Of a stretch of 64,000 bases of DNA, positions 55,422 to 63,996 are shown piece by piece. This stretch comes from Gordonia humi (GTDB lineage Bacteria > Actinomycetota > Actinomycetes > Mycobacteriales > Mycobacteriaceae), in contig NZ_JACIFP010000001.1 of the NCBI RefSeq assembly GCF_014197435.1, positions 558,001-622,000 on the forward strand, written 5' to 3'. The translations under genes and the position numbers were made by a program. The notes beneath the pieces were generated by a model. That model was given only the letters and a program-made list of their open reading frames with translations. It was not told the DNA's origin and did not search any database. Within the stretch, counting starts at the first letter, position 1; the number at the start of each line of letters is the position of its first letter.

Positions 55422-57767
55422 ATGCCCCACACTGCGCCTGCTGGTTCCGCTGCCACGCACTCGTTCAACTCTGAGTCCGAGGTCCTCCGAAATCTCGAGC
55501 AGATTCAGCAGCAGGTGTTGTGGTTGTCCACGTCGATGATTCATCACGCAAACCGGGTGCGTCCGAACACGAGTGGCCTCAAGGTCGGCGGCCATCAAGC
55601 CTCTTGCGCTTCGATGGTGGCAATCATGACCGCACTGTGGTTCGAACAGTTGCAGTCCGGCGACCGGGTGTCGGTAAAGCCACACGCCTCGCCCGTGCTG
55701 CACAGCATCAACTACCTCCTGGGCAACCTCGAAGAGAGGTACCTGACCACGCTCCGCGAGTACAAGGGACTGCAATCCTACCCGAGCCGCTCCAAGGATC
55801 CCGATACCGTCGACTACTCGACAGGATCGGTCGGAATCGGTGCCACTGCACCGATCTGGGGGGCCATTGCGCGCCGTTACGTGCAAACTGCTGTAGGAAC
55901 CTCCGGCAGCGGTCGACAGTACTCGCTGGTCGGTGACGCCGAACTCGACGAAGGCGCAGTCTGGGAGGCGATCCTGGATCCAGGCGTCGCCGAACTCGGC
56001 GAGGTAGTCTGGATAGTCGACCTCAACCGCCAGTCACTGGACCGTGTCGTGCCCAACCTCGCCGCTGGACGCCTGGAGAAGATGTTCGGTGCGGCCGGGT
56101 GGCAGGTCATCACCGTCAAGTTCGGCGCACTGTTGGAGTCACTTTTCGCCCAACCCGGCGGACATTCCTTGCGTACCCGCATTCTGGAGATGCCCAACGC
56201 CGAGTACCAGCGACTGCTACGCTGCACGCCCGAACAGGTTCGGGACCGCTTGCCTGGCGACGGCCCGGGCCGCAGCGAAATAATGAGCTTGATCGCCGAC
56301 CTCGACGACTCGACACTGTCCGCAGCGATCCGCAACCTCGGCGGCCACGACATGGAGGCCTTGATCAGGGCGTACCGACAGATCGACGATACTCGCCCGA
56401 CCGCGGTCATAGCGTACACGATCAAAGGTTATGGGCTTCCCACCGAAGGCCACCCGCAGAACCACTCGTCGCTACTGAGTGTCAAGGAGTTCGAACAGTT
56501 CGCCGAACGCCTCGGACGCGACCCGAACAATCCGTGGGAGCGTTTCAACGAGGACTCAGAACTCGGCCGACTCTGCGCCGCAACCGCCGAGCGATTGCAG
56601 CGCGGTCCGATCCCGGCGCTGAACACACCCGAGGTCCCCGTCGATAGCGGACGGACGCCAAAGGGCACGGCCAGCACGCAGGCCGCGCTGGGTCGGGTGC
56701 TCCTCGACCTGACCCGGAGTGCGCCCGAGGTCGCCGAGCGAGTGGTCACGGTCAGTCCCGACGTCAGTAGCACGACGAACCTCGCCGGTTGGGTGAACAA
56801 GGTCGGCGTGTGGTCGGCCGCCGAACGCAAAAACTGGTTTGACGACGACGCCGAGACCCTGATGCACTGGCGCGAGAAGCCAACCGGGCAACACATGGAG
56901 CTCGGCATCGCAGAGACAAACCTGGTGGGATTGATAGGGGAGCTAGGTGCGACCTGGAGCCGCTGGGGAGAGCCGCTCTTCCCGATCGGGGTGATGTACG
57001 ACCCCTTCGTCGAGCGGGCTCTCGAGCCATGGTCGTACGGCATCTACGCAGGGGGGCAGTCAATCCTGATCGGCACCCCGTCAGGGGTGACCCTTGCCGC
57101 CGAAGGCGGCGCACACCAATCGATCACAACCCCGTCGATCGGGTTGGAACAGCCCAGTTGCATCTCCTACGAACCGGCCTTCGGCATCGACGTCGAGTGG
57201 ACCCTACTGACCAGCATCGGACGCCTGGGACGCCCGGATGGGACCTCAGCCTACCTCCGACTATCGACGCGTCCGGTCGACCAATCCTTGGCGAACGTCC
57301 CGACTGATCAGGCCGCACGCGAACGTCGTCGTCGCCAGGTCGTCGCAGGCGGGTACCCGTTGATCCGCCGGGCGGACGCGAGGCTGACCATCGTCGCCAT
57401 GGGCGCGATGTTGCCAGAGGCTATCGCGGCAGGCGAACGCCTAGAGCAGGCCGGGGTCAACGCCGACATTCTGTGCGTCACCAGCCCGGGACTCCTGTTC
57501 GACGCCATGCAGGCGCGACGCGGCCAGGGCGAGGCGGACACCTGGATCCTCGATCAGCTGCTACCTGCAGACCGGGCGACGCCGATGGTCACCGTCCTCG
57601 ACGGCCACCCGCACACACTGGCGTTCCTCGCCGGAGTGAACCGCGTTCCCTCGGTGTCGCTCGGCGTCAGCCAGTTCGGACAGGTCGGGTCCCTTGAGGA
57701 CGTCTACCGCCATCACGGCATCGACACCGACAGCATCGTGCGGGCCTCGCTCGACGTCCTGCCCTGA
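55422..57767 (+). CDS. Homodimeric-type 2-oxoacid (pyruvate) dehydrogenase E1 component, AceE-like
   Basis: 781 aa, shorter than AceE (about 890). ThDP-dependent decarboxylase that passes the acyl group to lipoyl-E2. Seen are the transketolase-type N-domain (HQASCASMVAIMTALWFEQL; SPVLHSINYLLG), the ThDP motif GDAELDEGAVWEAI...VDLNRQSLD near 170-205 (the usual GDG is GDA), and the C-domain ELGIAETNLVGLIGELG near 495 followed by VASLEDVYRHHGID-type end (GSLEDVYRHHGID). Start chosen at ATG 55422 with AGGAGA 6 nt upstream. Next to a lipoyl E2 gene; no E3 gene here. Housekeeping E1 genes in this group are usually unlinked, so this is probably a special 2-oxoacid pathway. Confidence 0.88.
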   Translation: MPHTAPAGSAATHSFNSESEVLRNLEQIQQQVLWLSTSMIHHANRVRPNTSGLKVGGHQASCASMVAIMTALWFEQLQSGDRVSVKPHASPVLHSINYLLGNLEERYLTTLREYKGLQSYPSRSKDPDTVDYSTGSVGIGATAPIWGAIARRYVQTAVGTSGSGRQYSLVGDAELDEGAVWEAILDPGVAELGEVVWIVDLNRQSLDRVVPNLAAGRLEKMFGAAGWQVITVKFGALLESLFAQPGGHSLRTRILEMPNAEYQRLLRCTPEQVRDRLPGDGPGRSEIMSLIADLDDSTLSAAIRNLGGHDMEALIRAYRQIDDTRPTAVIAYTIKGYGLPTEGHPQNHSSLLSVKEFEQFAERLGRDPNNPWERFNEDSELGRLCAATAERLQRGPIPALNTPEVPVDSGRTPKGTASTQAALGRVLLDLTRSAPEVAERVVTVSPDVSSTTNLAGWVNKVGVWSAAERKNWFDDDAETLMHWREKPTGQHMELGIAETNLVGLIGELGATWSRWGEPLFPIGVMYDPFVERALEPWSYGIYAGGQSILIGTPSGVTLAAEGGAHQSITTPSIGLEQPSCISYEPAFGIDVEWTLLTSIGRLGRPDGTSAYLRLSTRPVDQSLANVPTDQAARERRRRQVVAGGYPLIRRADARLTIVAMGAMLPEAIAAGERLEQAGVNADILCVTSPGLLFDAMQARRGQGEADTWILDQLLPADRATPMVTVLDGHPHTLAFLAGVNRVPSVSLGVSQFGQVGSLEDVYRHHGIDTDSIVRASLDVLP

Positions 57768-57842
57768 CGTTGTTCCGTCCGACTCGAAGCGACCCTGCCA
57801 CAACCGATTCACACTCAGCCACCCACCGCGCAAGGACACACG

Positions 57843-59123
57843 ATGACCAGCACCCAGTCCGCGATGACCGTTCGCATGCCCACCCTCGGTGAGAGTGTCG
57901 AAGAAGGCACGATCACCCGATGGCTCAAAGAGCCCGGCGACCGAGTGGAGGCCGAGGAGGCACTCCTCGAGGTCTCGACAGACAAAGTGGACACAGAAAT
58001 TCCGTCACCGGTCGGTGGAATCCTGTTGAAGGTCCTGGTATCCGAAGACGACGTGGTCGCGATCGGGGCAGATCTGGCCGTCATCGACACAGAAGGGCCA
58101 TCGTCGCCGCGAACTCCGGAAACAACCGACGGTGACACGGATCTAAGTCCGTCGTTGGATGCCGAGGGCCAGGCACCGGGACGCACTCGGCCGGAGTCGC
58201 CAGCTCCTGAGCAGTCGGAGTCCGAACCGGCTAGTCCGGAGCGTGAGGTAACTCATTCGAAGGCAACGACCGGTTCGCGCTCCTCGGGTGAATCATCGGC
58301 CAAGGGCGCGACGACAGAAACGCAGCAGGCTACAGCAGAGCCCCAAACCTCGAGATCCGGTGCGGAAGCGACTGTTTCGACGTCCTCCGCCGCCTCGCAG
58401 GATAATCCGACGACGGTTAGCGAAAAGCTCCCGCGTATCCGACGCACCATCGCCGCGCGCATGGTCGAATCACTGCAGACCGCGGCACAGCTCACCACGG
58501 TACTTGAGGCCGATGTCACCTCGGTCGCCGACCTCCGCCGCGCGCACAAGGATGAATTCTATGCCCACACGGGCGTAAAGCTTTCGTTCCTGCCCTTCTT
58601 CGCGAAGGCAGCTGTCTCCGCTCTGTCCGATCACCGGGTCCTCAACGCCTCGGTGAACGCCGACGTCACCGAGATCACCTACTACGGTCGGGTCCACCTC
58701 GGAATCGCAGTGGACAGCGACAACGGGCTCATGGTCCCGGTTGTCCGTGATGCCCAGGATCTCGACATCGAAGGCCTGGCCCGCGCGATCGCGGACAAAG
58801 CCGAGCGCGTACGAACGGGAAAGATCGGACCAGACGAACTCGGCGGCGGCACCTTCACTCTCACGAACACCGGAAGTCGCGGCGCGTTGTTCGACACCCC
58901 GATCATCAATCAGCCACAAACGGGAATCCTCGGCACCGGCGCCGTGGTCGAACGGATCGTACCGACCCGCCGAGATGGTGCCCTGAGCCTGGAGGTGCGT
59001 TCGATGGCCTACCTGTCGATCTCCTACGACCACCGCGTCGTCGACGGAGCAGACGCCGCCCGGTTCCTCACCACGATCAAGCAACGACTCGAAGGCGGCT
59101 TCCATGCGAGTGACCTCTACTAA
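57843..59123 (+). CDS. Lipoyl E2 acyltransferase of a 2-oxoacid dehydrogenase complex
   Basis: 426 aa. One lipoyl domain (residues 8-80, lipoylated Lys48 in STDKVDTE), a long Ser/Thr/Glu/Pro-rich linker (about 85-195), then the catalytic domain from LPRIRRTIAARMVESL to the active-site SYDHRVVDGADAARFL near 390. I see no peripheral-subunit-binding domain in the linker, where E1/E3 would normally dock. Follows the E1 gene by 75 nt and must work with it; acyl specificity is unknown. Stop overlaps the start of the next small gene. Confidence 0.9.
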   Translation: MTSTQSAMTVRMPTLGESVEEGTITRWLKEPGDRVEAEEALLEVSTDKVDTEIPSPVGGILLKVLVSEDDVVAIGADLAVIDTEGPSSPRTPETTDGDTDLSPSLDAEGQAPGRTRPESPAPEQSESEPASPEREVTHSKATTGSRSSGESSAKGATTETQQATAEPQTSRSGAEATVSTSSAASQDNPTTVSEKLPRIRRTIAARMVESLQTAAQLTTVLEADVTSVADLRRAHKDEFYAHTGVKLSFLPFFAKAAVSALSDHRVLNASVNADVTEITYYGRVHLGIAVDSDNGLMVPVVRDAQDLDIEGLARAIADKAERVRTGKIGPDELGGGTFTLTNTGSRGALFDTPIINQPQTGILGTGAVVERIVPTRRDGALSLEVRSMAYLSISYDHRVVDGADAARFLTTIKQRLEGGFHASDLY

Positions 59124-59394
59124 ACCAAGTGGCACACGTGGACTCCCCATTGCTACCGACCGAGAGATGATCTGGTGGGCGATCAAGTGGCTCCCGTTCG
59201 AGACGGGCGACGAGTATATCTTCCCCGACTTCGGCGTGACGCCGGCAGTGTTCTACCACCGGATCGTCATGCTGATTTCCATGGGCGCTGCGAACCATAT
59301 CGAACCCGGGCTGCGGATGCGCCTATGTAAACAGTGCTCCGACAAAATTGCCCGACTCAAAGATGCGGAACGGCTCGCCTCACTCGTGGGCTGA
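59104..59394 (+). CDS. Small conserved-looking protein, DUF3263-like
   Basis: 96 aa, start ATG 59104 inside the last codons of the E2 gene (20-nt overlap). The pattern DREMIWWAIKWLP...FGVTPAVFYHRIVMLISMG...RMRLCKQC resembles DUF3263 proteins (a Trp-rich helix followed by an HTH-like TxxxFYxxV segment). Function unknown; possibly a small DNA-binding regulator carried with the operon. ATG 59167 is a possible later start. Confidence 0.6.
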   Translation: MRVTSTKPSGTRGLPIATDREMIWWAIKWLPFETGDEYIFPDFGVTPAVFYHRIVMLISMGAANHIEPGLRMRLCKQCSDKIARLKDAERLASLVG

Positions 59395-59442
59395 TGTGTT
59401 CCGCCGCATTCACCGGCCGTCTCACTATGAGGACAATCTGTC

Positions 59443-61275
59443 ATGGCAATCCTGCACACAAAGGCGCCAGCTCCCCGCGGCGTGCGCACCACGCCTGCCA
59501 ACATCGCACGCGACGACGGTGCCAGCACCGCCCCAATGTCCGGCGCCCTCGCACTGGTCCGCAGTCTGGAGGCATTGCGAGTAGAGGCCGTGTTCGGGGT
59601 ACCCACACGAGACCTACTCTCTGTGTGGACACAGCTCGTCTGCTCGCCCGCCGTGCGCGCTGTCCGTGCCCGGCACGAGCAGGGATCCGGCCACGCCGCG
59701 GCGGGTTACGCCACTGCAACTGGACGAACCGGTGTGTTCGTGGCGGGCGCGGGAGCCAGCACGACCAACTCGATCACCGCGCTGGCCGATGCCAACATGG
59801 ATTCGGTCCCGGTCGTCGCGATCGCTGTTCAGGTCGGCCACGACGACATCGGCAGAGACTCGTCCCGCGACGTCGATGTCATCGGCATCACGCGTTCGAT
59901 CACCAAACATAGTTTCCTGGTGACCGACGCAGGCAACCTACCGAGGATTCTGGCCGAAGCATTCCACATCGCAGCAACGGGGCGGCCCGGCCCAGTAGTG
60001 GTCGCTGTGCCGTCGGACGTGCTGTCGGACACAACCACGTTTGACTGGCCAGCCGAGGTTGATCTACCCGGATACGACTACCCCACGACGGCTTCCGAAG
60101 ATTCTATCCGGCCCGCCGCTCAGGAGATCCTCGCAGCAAGCGCGCCCGTACTGTACGTCGGGGGCGGTGTGGTCCGAGCGTCAGCCGCCGGTGCGCTGCG
60201 TGAACTCGCCGACCTCACCGGCATCCCGGTGGTGACCACCCTGATGGCCCGAGGAGCCTTCCCAGATGGACATCCGCTACACTACGGGATGCCCGGAATG
60301 CACGGTTCCGTTGCCGCAGTGGCGGCGCTGCAGAAGAGCGATCTCATCATCGCACTCGGCGCGCGATTCGACGATCGTGTGACCGGCGCGACACAGTCGT
60401 TCGCTCCGGACGCACGAGTGATCCACATCGACATCGATCCCGCCGAGATCGGTAAGAACCGACGTGTGAACATTGGGATCGTCGGACACGCGCGGACCGC
60501 GATCCGAGACCTGAGCAAAGTCCTGCAATCCGAACTCGCCCGCGGGCGGAAATGCGACATCGGCGTCTGGGTCGGTTACCTGGATCGGATGCGCACCAAC
60601 TATCCGCTGAGCTACAACGATCCGGCCGACGGCTCGCTCTCACCCGAGCGTGTCGTTGAAACCGTGGGCAGACTGTCGAGCAATGGAACGATTTTCGCGT
60701 CCGGCGTCGGACAGCACCAGATGTGGGCGGCGAACTTCATCCAGTTCGATACACCGAGAACCTGGTTGAACTCTGGAGGTCTCGGAACCATGGGGTACTC
60801 CGTACCGGCAGCTATCGGGGCCCAGGTCGGAAACCCTGACCGCGAGGTCTGGGCGGTCGACGGCGACGGCTGCTTTCAGATGACGGGCCGCGAACTCGCC
60901 TGTGCCGCCGAGGAAGGTCTGCCCATCAAGGTCGCACTGATCAACAATGGGAATCTAGGGATGGTCCGTCAGTTGCAGAAAGTCCACTACGGAGGGCGTC
61001 ACCATAGCGTCGACCTAGCCACCCCGACCCGGCGAGTGCCAGACTTCGTCGCCTTCGCCGAGGCTCTGGGCTGCATCGGCCTTCGCTGCGAACGACGCGA
61101 CCAACTCAAAGAGACGATCGAACTGGCGCGGGCGGTCACCGACCGTCCCGTGATCATCGACTTCGTCGTCGGCGACGACCTCATGGTATGGCCGATGATC
61201 GCAGCGGGGGCGAGCAACAACGAGATCTCCGTTGCCGACGGGATCCGGCCGCTGTTCAGCGACGCTGGCAAGTAA
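59443..61275 (+). CDS. Acetolactate-synthase-like ThDP enzyme (IlvB family large subunit)
   Basis: 610 aa, three-domain ThDP enzyme. The catalytic Glu lies in RHEQGSGHAAAGYA near 80; the FAD/nucleotide middle domain includes GARFDDRVTG near 308; the ThDP site is VDGDGCFQMTGRELACAAE...LINNGNLGMVRQ near 470-508. Residues match true acetohydroxyacid synthases better than pyruvate oxidases, but no regulatory subunit (ilvN/ilvH) or ilvC follows. Placed after E1 and E2, it may condense or cleave a 2-oxoacid or acyloin in the same pathway. GAGGA precedes ATG 59443. Confidence 0.85.
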   Translation: MAILHTKAPAPRGVRTTPANIARDDGASTAPMSGALALVRSLEALRVEAVFGVPTRDLLSVWTQLVCSPAVRAVRARHEQGSGHAAAGYATATGRTGVFVAGAGASTTNSITALADANMDSVPVVAIAVQVGHDDIGRDSSRDVDVIGITRSITKHSFLVTDAGNLPRILAEAFHIAATGRPGPVVVAVPSDVLSDTTTFDWPAEVDLPGYDYPTTASEDSIRPAAQEILAASAPVLYVGGGVVRASAAGALRELADLTGIPVVTTLMARGAFPDGHPLHYGMPGMHGSVAAVAALQKSDLIIALGARFDDRVTGATQSFAPDARVIHIDIDPAEIGKNRRVNIGIVGHARTAIRDLSKVLQSELARGRKCDIGVWVGYLDRMRTNYPLSYNDPADGSLSPERVVETVGRLSSNGTIFASGVGQHQMWAANFIQFDTPRTWLNSGGLGTMGYSVPAAIGAQVGNPDREVWAVDGDGCFQMTGRELACAAEEGLPIKVALINNGNLGMVRQLQKVHYGGRHHSVDLATPTRRVPDFVAFAEALGCIGLRCERRDQLKETIELARAVTDRPVIIDFVVGDDLMVWPMIAAGASNNEISVADGIRPLFSDAGK

Positions 61276-61323
61276 CAACTATGTCAGCTAAACGCGAATA
61301 CGCCTGCGGCATAGCCGATTTAA

Positions 61324-61351
61324 AGTGCCGATAATAATCGTTATGTTAAGT
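61324..61351 (+). other. dif-like XerC/XerD recombination site
   Basis: 28 bp with 11-6-11 layout: left arm AGTGCCGATAA, spacer TAATCG, right arm TTATGTTAAGT. The right arm matches 10 of 11 bases of E. coli dif (TTATGTTAAAT) and the left arm 8 of 11; CCGATAA plus TTATGT-AAGT is also the shape I recall for actinobacterial dif sites. AT-rich island in the gap between the ThDP-enzyme gene and the 61416 gene. Could be the chromosome dimer-resolution site or the attachment site of an element that uses host Xer. Confidence 0.72.
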
Positions 61352-61394
61352 AATGGTTAATCCAGGAAGTTTCGACGTCTGTATTACTTAACAT
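61343..61394. repeat. 12-bp inverted repeat overlapping the dif-like site
   Basis: ATGTTAAGTAAT at 61343-61354 and its exact complement ATTACTTAACAT at 61383-61394, 28 bp apart, 22 nt before the next ATG. The left half is part of the XerD-type arm. May be an accessory half-site or the operator of the downstream gene. Confidence 0.75.
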
Positions 61395-61415
61395 CATACT
61401 GCTACCCTAGCAGTC

Positions 61416-62168
61416 ATGGGATGGATGCACAGCACAGACGACACCAGCCACGAGATGTGGATTCGGCCCGAGTTCGTCGACGGTGTCGGTACCAGCGCAT
61501 CGACGATGCGCGAGGGCGTGACGATGGTCGGACTCGGCGGCGACTCGTGGCGGCCTGCCGGTGAGGTCGTCGGCTGGCGGGTCGTGTGCGACTGTGAGCA
61601 CGAGACACAGACGATCAGTCCGACACGGTCACAGTGGGTGTCAACAGACCTGTGGGTGCGGGTGCCGTCGCCGAGCTTGGAAGATGTCGCTGCCGGGCGC
61701 ATCTTCGCCGGCGATGATGCAACATCGGATCTGGAGTTCCGAGAGGACGTCGCCGACGCGGCGAAAGCGATCTGGCGGAGTCAACATATTCGGTTGGTCG
61801 ACGTCGACGAGGAGATCGCTCTTGCGTTGGCCGCTCACCGCGCGGCCGCAGTAGCGATCGACGTGGCGATCACACGCGGGCGGCGCGCCGGGCGGACATG
61901 GGAACAGATCGGTCGAGTCGCCGGGATGAGTGCGCCGGGCGCGAACAGTCGATGGAAAGAGCGGATCGAGTCACCGGCGGTCACTGACTTCGTTGACGAT
62001 CTCGACGCGATGATCTCCGACCTCGACGGACGGGTCCTGACGGCCGCTGAGCGGGTCGGCTTGTCGAGCATCTACCAACTCGCCGCGCGCACGAACGACG
62101 GGCACCGGCCCAGCATCGCGGACGTGCTCACGATGGCAGCTCGCCTACGACCAGCCACGAGCGAATAA
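61416..62168 (+). CDS. Hypothetical protein with a C-terminal helix-turn-helix-like segment
   Basis: 250 aa; I do not recognise a named family. The N-terminal half is rich in Trp and contains WRVVCDCEHETQTI (Cys-x-Cys), the C-terminal half is helical, with GRTWEQIGRVAGMSAPGANSRWKE looking like a sigma/MerR-type HTH (core GRTWEQIGRVAGMS). The last 40 residues (RPSIADVLTMAARL) are also helical. A 213-bp inverted partial copy lies at 35275-35487, so this is a repeated accessory gene family. Directly downstream of the dif-like site. Confidence 0.75.
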   Translation: MGWMHSTDDTSHEMWIRPEFVDGVGTSASTMREGVTMVGLGGDSWRPAGEVVGWRVVCDCEHETQTISPTRSQWVSTDLWVRVPSPSLEDVAAGRIFAGDDATSDLEFREDVADAAKAIWRSQHIRLVDVDEEIALALAAHRAAAVAIDVAITRGRRAGRTWEQIGRVAGMSAPGANSRWKERIESPAVTDFVDDLDAMISDLDGRVLTAAERVGLSSIYQLAARTNDGHRPSIADVLTMAARLRPATSE

Positions 62169-62182
62169 ACCAGACTCTGGCT

Positions 62183-62662
62183 ATGGCCGAATCACTTGAC
62201 CCAGAGTTCGTCGACCTAATCGACACGGTCGGGCACCGACGATCGGTGTTACTGGCGACCGCCGCGCAATCGGTAGCCAATGATGTGCGCCCGCGACGCC
62301 GACTACCTCGACACCGCGGCCGTGCGCAGTGACGACACGGCACTGCAGGTTGTGCACCTCCTGCCGGAGATCACGTGGTCACAGAGCAAGTTCTGGCGAT
62401 ATCAACTAGCCGCGGCCGCCGACCGGATCGCGCACGACACCCGACGATGGGGTGCACCAGTCCCCCGCTGCACAGCGGAAGAAATGACCGTGCACCTGGC
62501 ATTGCGCCGCGCCGCGGTCCTCGACACCGGGCCCCCGACGAGCCGGGCGATGACCGTAAGCGATCAGGGTGGACTCCCCGACACGTGGGCAGAAATCGCT
62601 TCGACGAGAGTAAGGACACCACAAGCGTGGCAGTGCTCAGCAAGGCCGAGAGCCAGCACTGA
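62183..62662 (+). pseudogene. Frameshifted accessory gene
   Basis: Starts as MAESLDPEFVDLIDTVGHRR in one frame, continues as DADYLDTAAVRSDDTALQVV and WSQSKFWRYQLAAAADRIAHD in a second, and appears to end as ESKDTTSVAVLSKAESQH in a third. Amino-acid composition is gene-like across the joins, which suggests two frameshifts in a once continuous gene of about 160 codons. Family unknown. Follows the 61416 gene by 14 nt. Confidence 0.5.
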
Positions 62663-62680
62663 GGCCACATTCCATTCGTG

Positions 62681-63241
62681 TCAGCCGATCGCGTCACCGA
62701 TGGTGACCGCGATCCAGATCGCGGCGATGGCCACCAGCGCGAGACAGATCCACAACAGCACCCAGAAGCCTCGATGGATGTTGCGGGAACCGCGCACCGC
62801 CCAGAGCAGGGCGATGCCCACTCCGACGCCGCTCACCGCAATACCGAGCGCTACGGCCGGTAAGCGAATCACGCAGGCTATGACGAAGAGCACGAGGACG
62901 ACGGTGAGGACCGCCACCGCAGTACGCGGCCAGGCTGACGCGGGGTCGCCCCGACGGCGAAGGAATGATTCGACGATGACGAAACCGAGAAACGAGATGA
63001 CGAGGCCGACCATCACGGTCACGGCGTAGAACGCTGGAGCGAACGCGACGGTTCGATGGTCCGAGGGGACCGAATCGGTGGCGATAGCCAGTGCAAACAA
63101 GCCCAGGAACAGCAGCGCGAGCAGGATGAGCAGCACCGCGCCAGAGATGGACGCGTGTTCTGTCTGGGAGTGACCCGGCGTGGACCGTTGGCCGATGGTC
63201 GGGCGTGATTGATGTCCGGGCCGGTTCGGCAGATGATTCAT
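62681..63241 (-). CDS. Small integral membrane protein, function unknown
   Basis: 186 aa from ATG 63241, which overlaps the stop of the upstream gene (ATGA). A polar N-terminus of about 35 residues, then five strongly hydrophobic segments (for example SGAVLLILLALLFLGLF, YAVTVMVGLVISFLGFVIV, VLTVVLVLFVIACVI). No family recognised. The open frame upstream to 63433 is Arg-rich and not used. Confidence 0.65.
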   Translation of the reverse strand: MNHLPNRPGHQSRPTIGQRSTPGHSQTEHASISGAVLLILLALLFLGLFALAIATDSVPSDHRTVAFAPAFYAVTVMVGLVISFLGFVIVESFLRRRGDPASAWPRTAVAVLTVVLVLFVIACVIRLPAVALGIAVSGVGVGIALLWAVRGSRNIHRGFWVLLWICLALVAIAAIWIAVTIGDAIG

Positions 63242-63561
63242 GCGGTGTCCTTGACAGTCAGCTCGGTGATTCTTCGGGGTGCTGGCGGGTACTTCTCCAA
63301 CGCTTCGGGGTCGCACAGTCCTGCAGGATCGGCCTCGATCAGCACGGTGACGCCTGTCGGAAGATCGGTGTGCTGGTCGTGGATGACCACGACCGTTCCG
63401 CCGACGACAGGAGCCTGCTCGCGCAGGATGCACAGTTTCTCAGAGACGACGTGTGCCTCCGGCGAGTCGCCGAGGCGAGCGGCCACCGTGAACACCGGAT
63501 CGTCATCGAGATACCTGCGTTCCCACACCATTTCGGTGATGGTCGCGACCGGGAGGATCAC
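63238..63561 (-). CDS. Small hypothetical protein
   Basis: 107 aa from GTG 63561. Predicted soluble; text such as VVGGTVVVIHDQHTDLPTGVTVLIEADPAGLCDPE suggests an alpha/beta or beta-rich fold, but I recognise no family. The reading frame may be the continuation of the ORF at 63503-63664 after a frameshift, since that ORF has the coupled start and this one has only a weak GTG directly after a stop. Overlaps the membrane protein gene downstream (ATGA). Confidence 0.55.
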   Translation of the reverse strand: MILPVATITEMVWERRYLDDDPVFTVAARLGDSPEAHVVSEKLCILREQAPVVGGTVVVIHDQHTDLPTGVTVLIEADPAGLCDPEALEKYPPAPRRITELTVKDTA

Positions 63562-63664
63562 TCAACCGCGTGACTCGGTCGGGTGAACGCACTGCCTGCT
63601 CCCACACCGCAGCCGGGTCGGCGGGCCACGACGTGGTGATGGTCTCGGGAGCGCCGCTGGTCAT
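63503..63664 (-). CDS. Short ORF coupled to the membrane-protein gene; possible 5' part of the 63238-63561 gene
   Basis: 53 aa starting MTSGAPETITTSWPADPAAVWEQAV. ATG 63664 overlaps the stop of the upstream gene (ATGA), which argues for a real start. The sequence loses gene-like character after about residue 35, where the other frame (VATITEMVWERRYL) takes over, so one frameshift would give a single protein of about 140 aa. No family recognised. Confidence 0.4.
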   Translation of the reverse strand: MTSGAPETITTSWPADPAAVWEQAVRSPDRVTRLSDPPGRDHHRNGVGTQVSR

Positions 63665-63996
63665 CGTTCTCTTCTCACTGTCATGCCCTCACGTAACCTG
63701 TCGCGTCGGGTGAGGCAGACACAGCCGAGGAACACGCCTGCCGGTATCACTCCGACGCTCACGGCGGCAGCGACGGCCGGGTGAAGGCCGGGAAGGATAT
63801 CGGCGAGCAGGTTCGTCCCCATGAACAAACCGACAGTCAGGGTGCACAGCAGGACCGGGGTGAACATCACCCCGGCGCACCCGATGACGAAGAAACAGCC
63901 CGCAAGAACGTTCCAGATGCGCGCACGGAACGTTCCCGGGCCTTCGTAGCGGATGGGCGTGAGGGCCTCTGTGACGTGCGCCGGCCATCGCGCCAC
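63661..63996 (-). CDS. Small membrane protein, possibly continuing past the right edge
   Basis: At least 111 aa, with two or three hydrophobic segments (VLAGCFFVIGCAGVMFTPVLL, AVAAAVSVGVIPAGVFLGCV) and a basic tail TRRDRLREGMTVRRER. GTG 63996 is the first start seen, but the frame is open to the window edge, so the true start may lie outside. It forms a minus-strand string of overlapping small genes with the three genes downstream. Function unknown. Confidence 0.55.
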   Translation of the reverse strand: MARWPAHVTEALTPIRYEGPGTFRARIWNVLAGCFFVIGCAGVMFTPVLLCTLTVGLFMGTNLLADILPGLHPAVAAAVSVGVIPAGVFLGCVCLTRRDRLREGMTVRRER

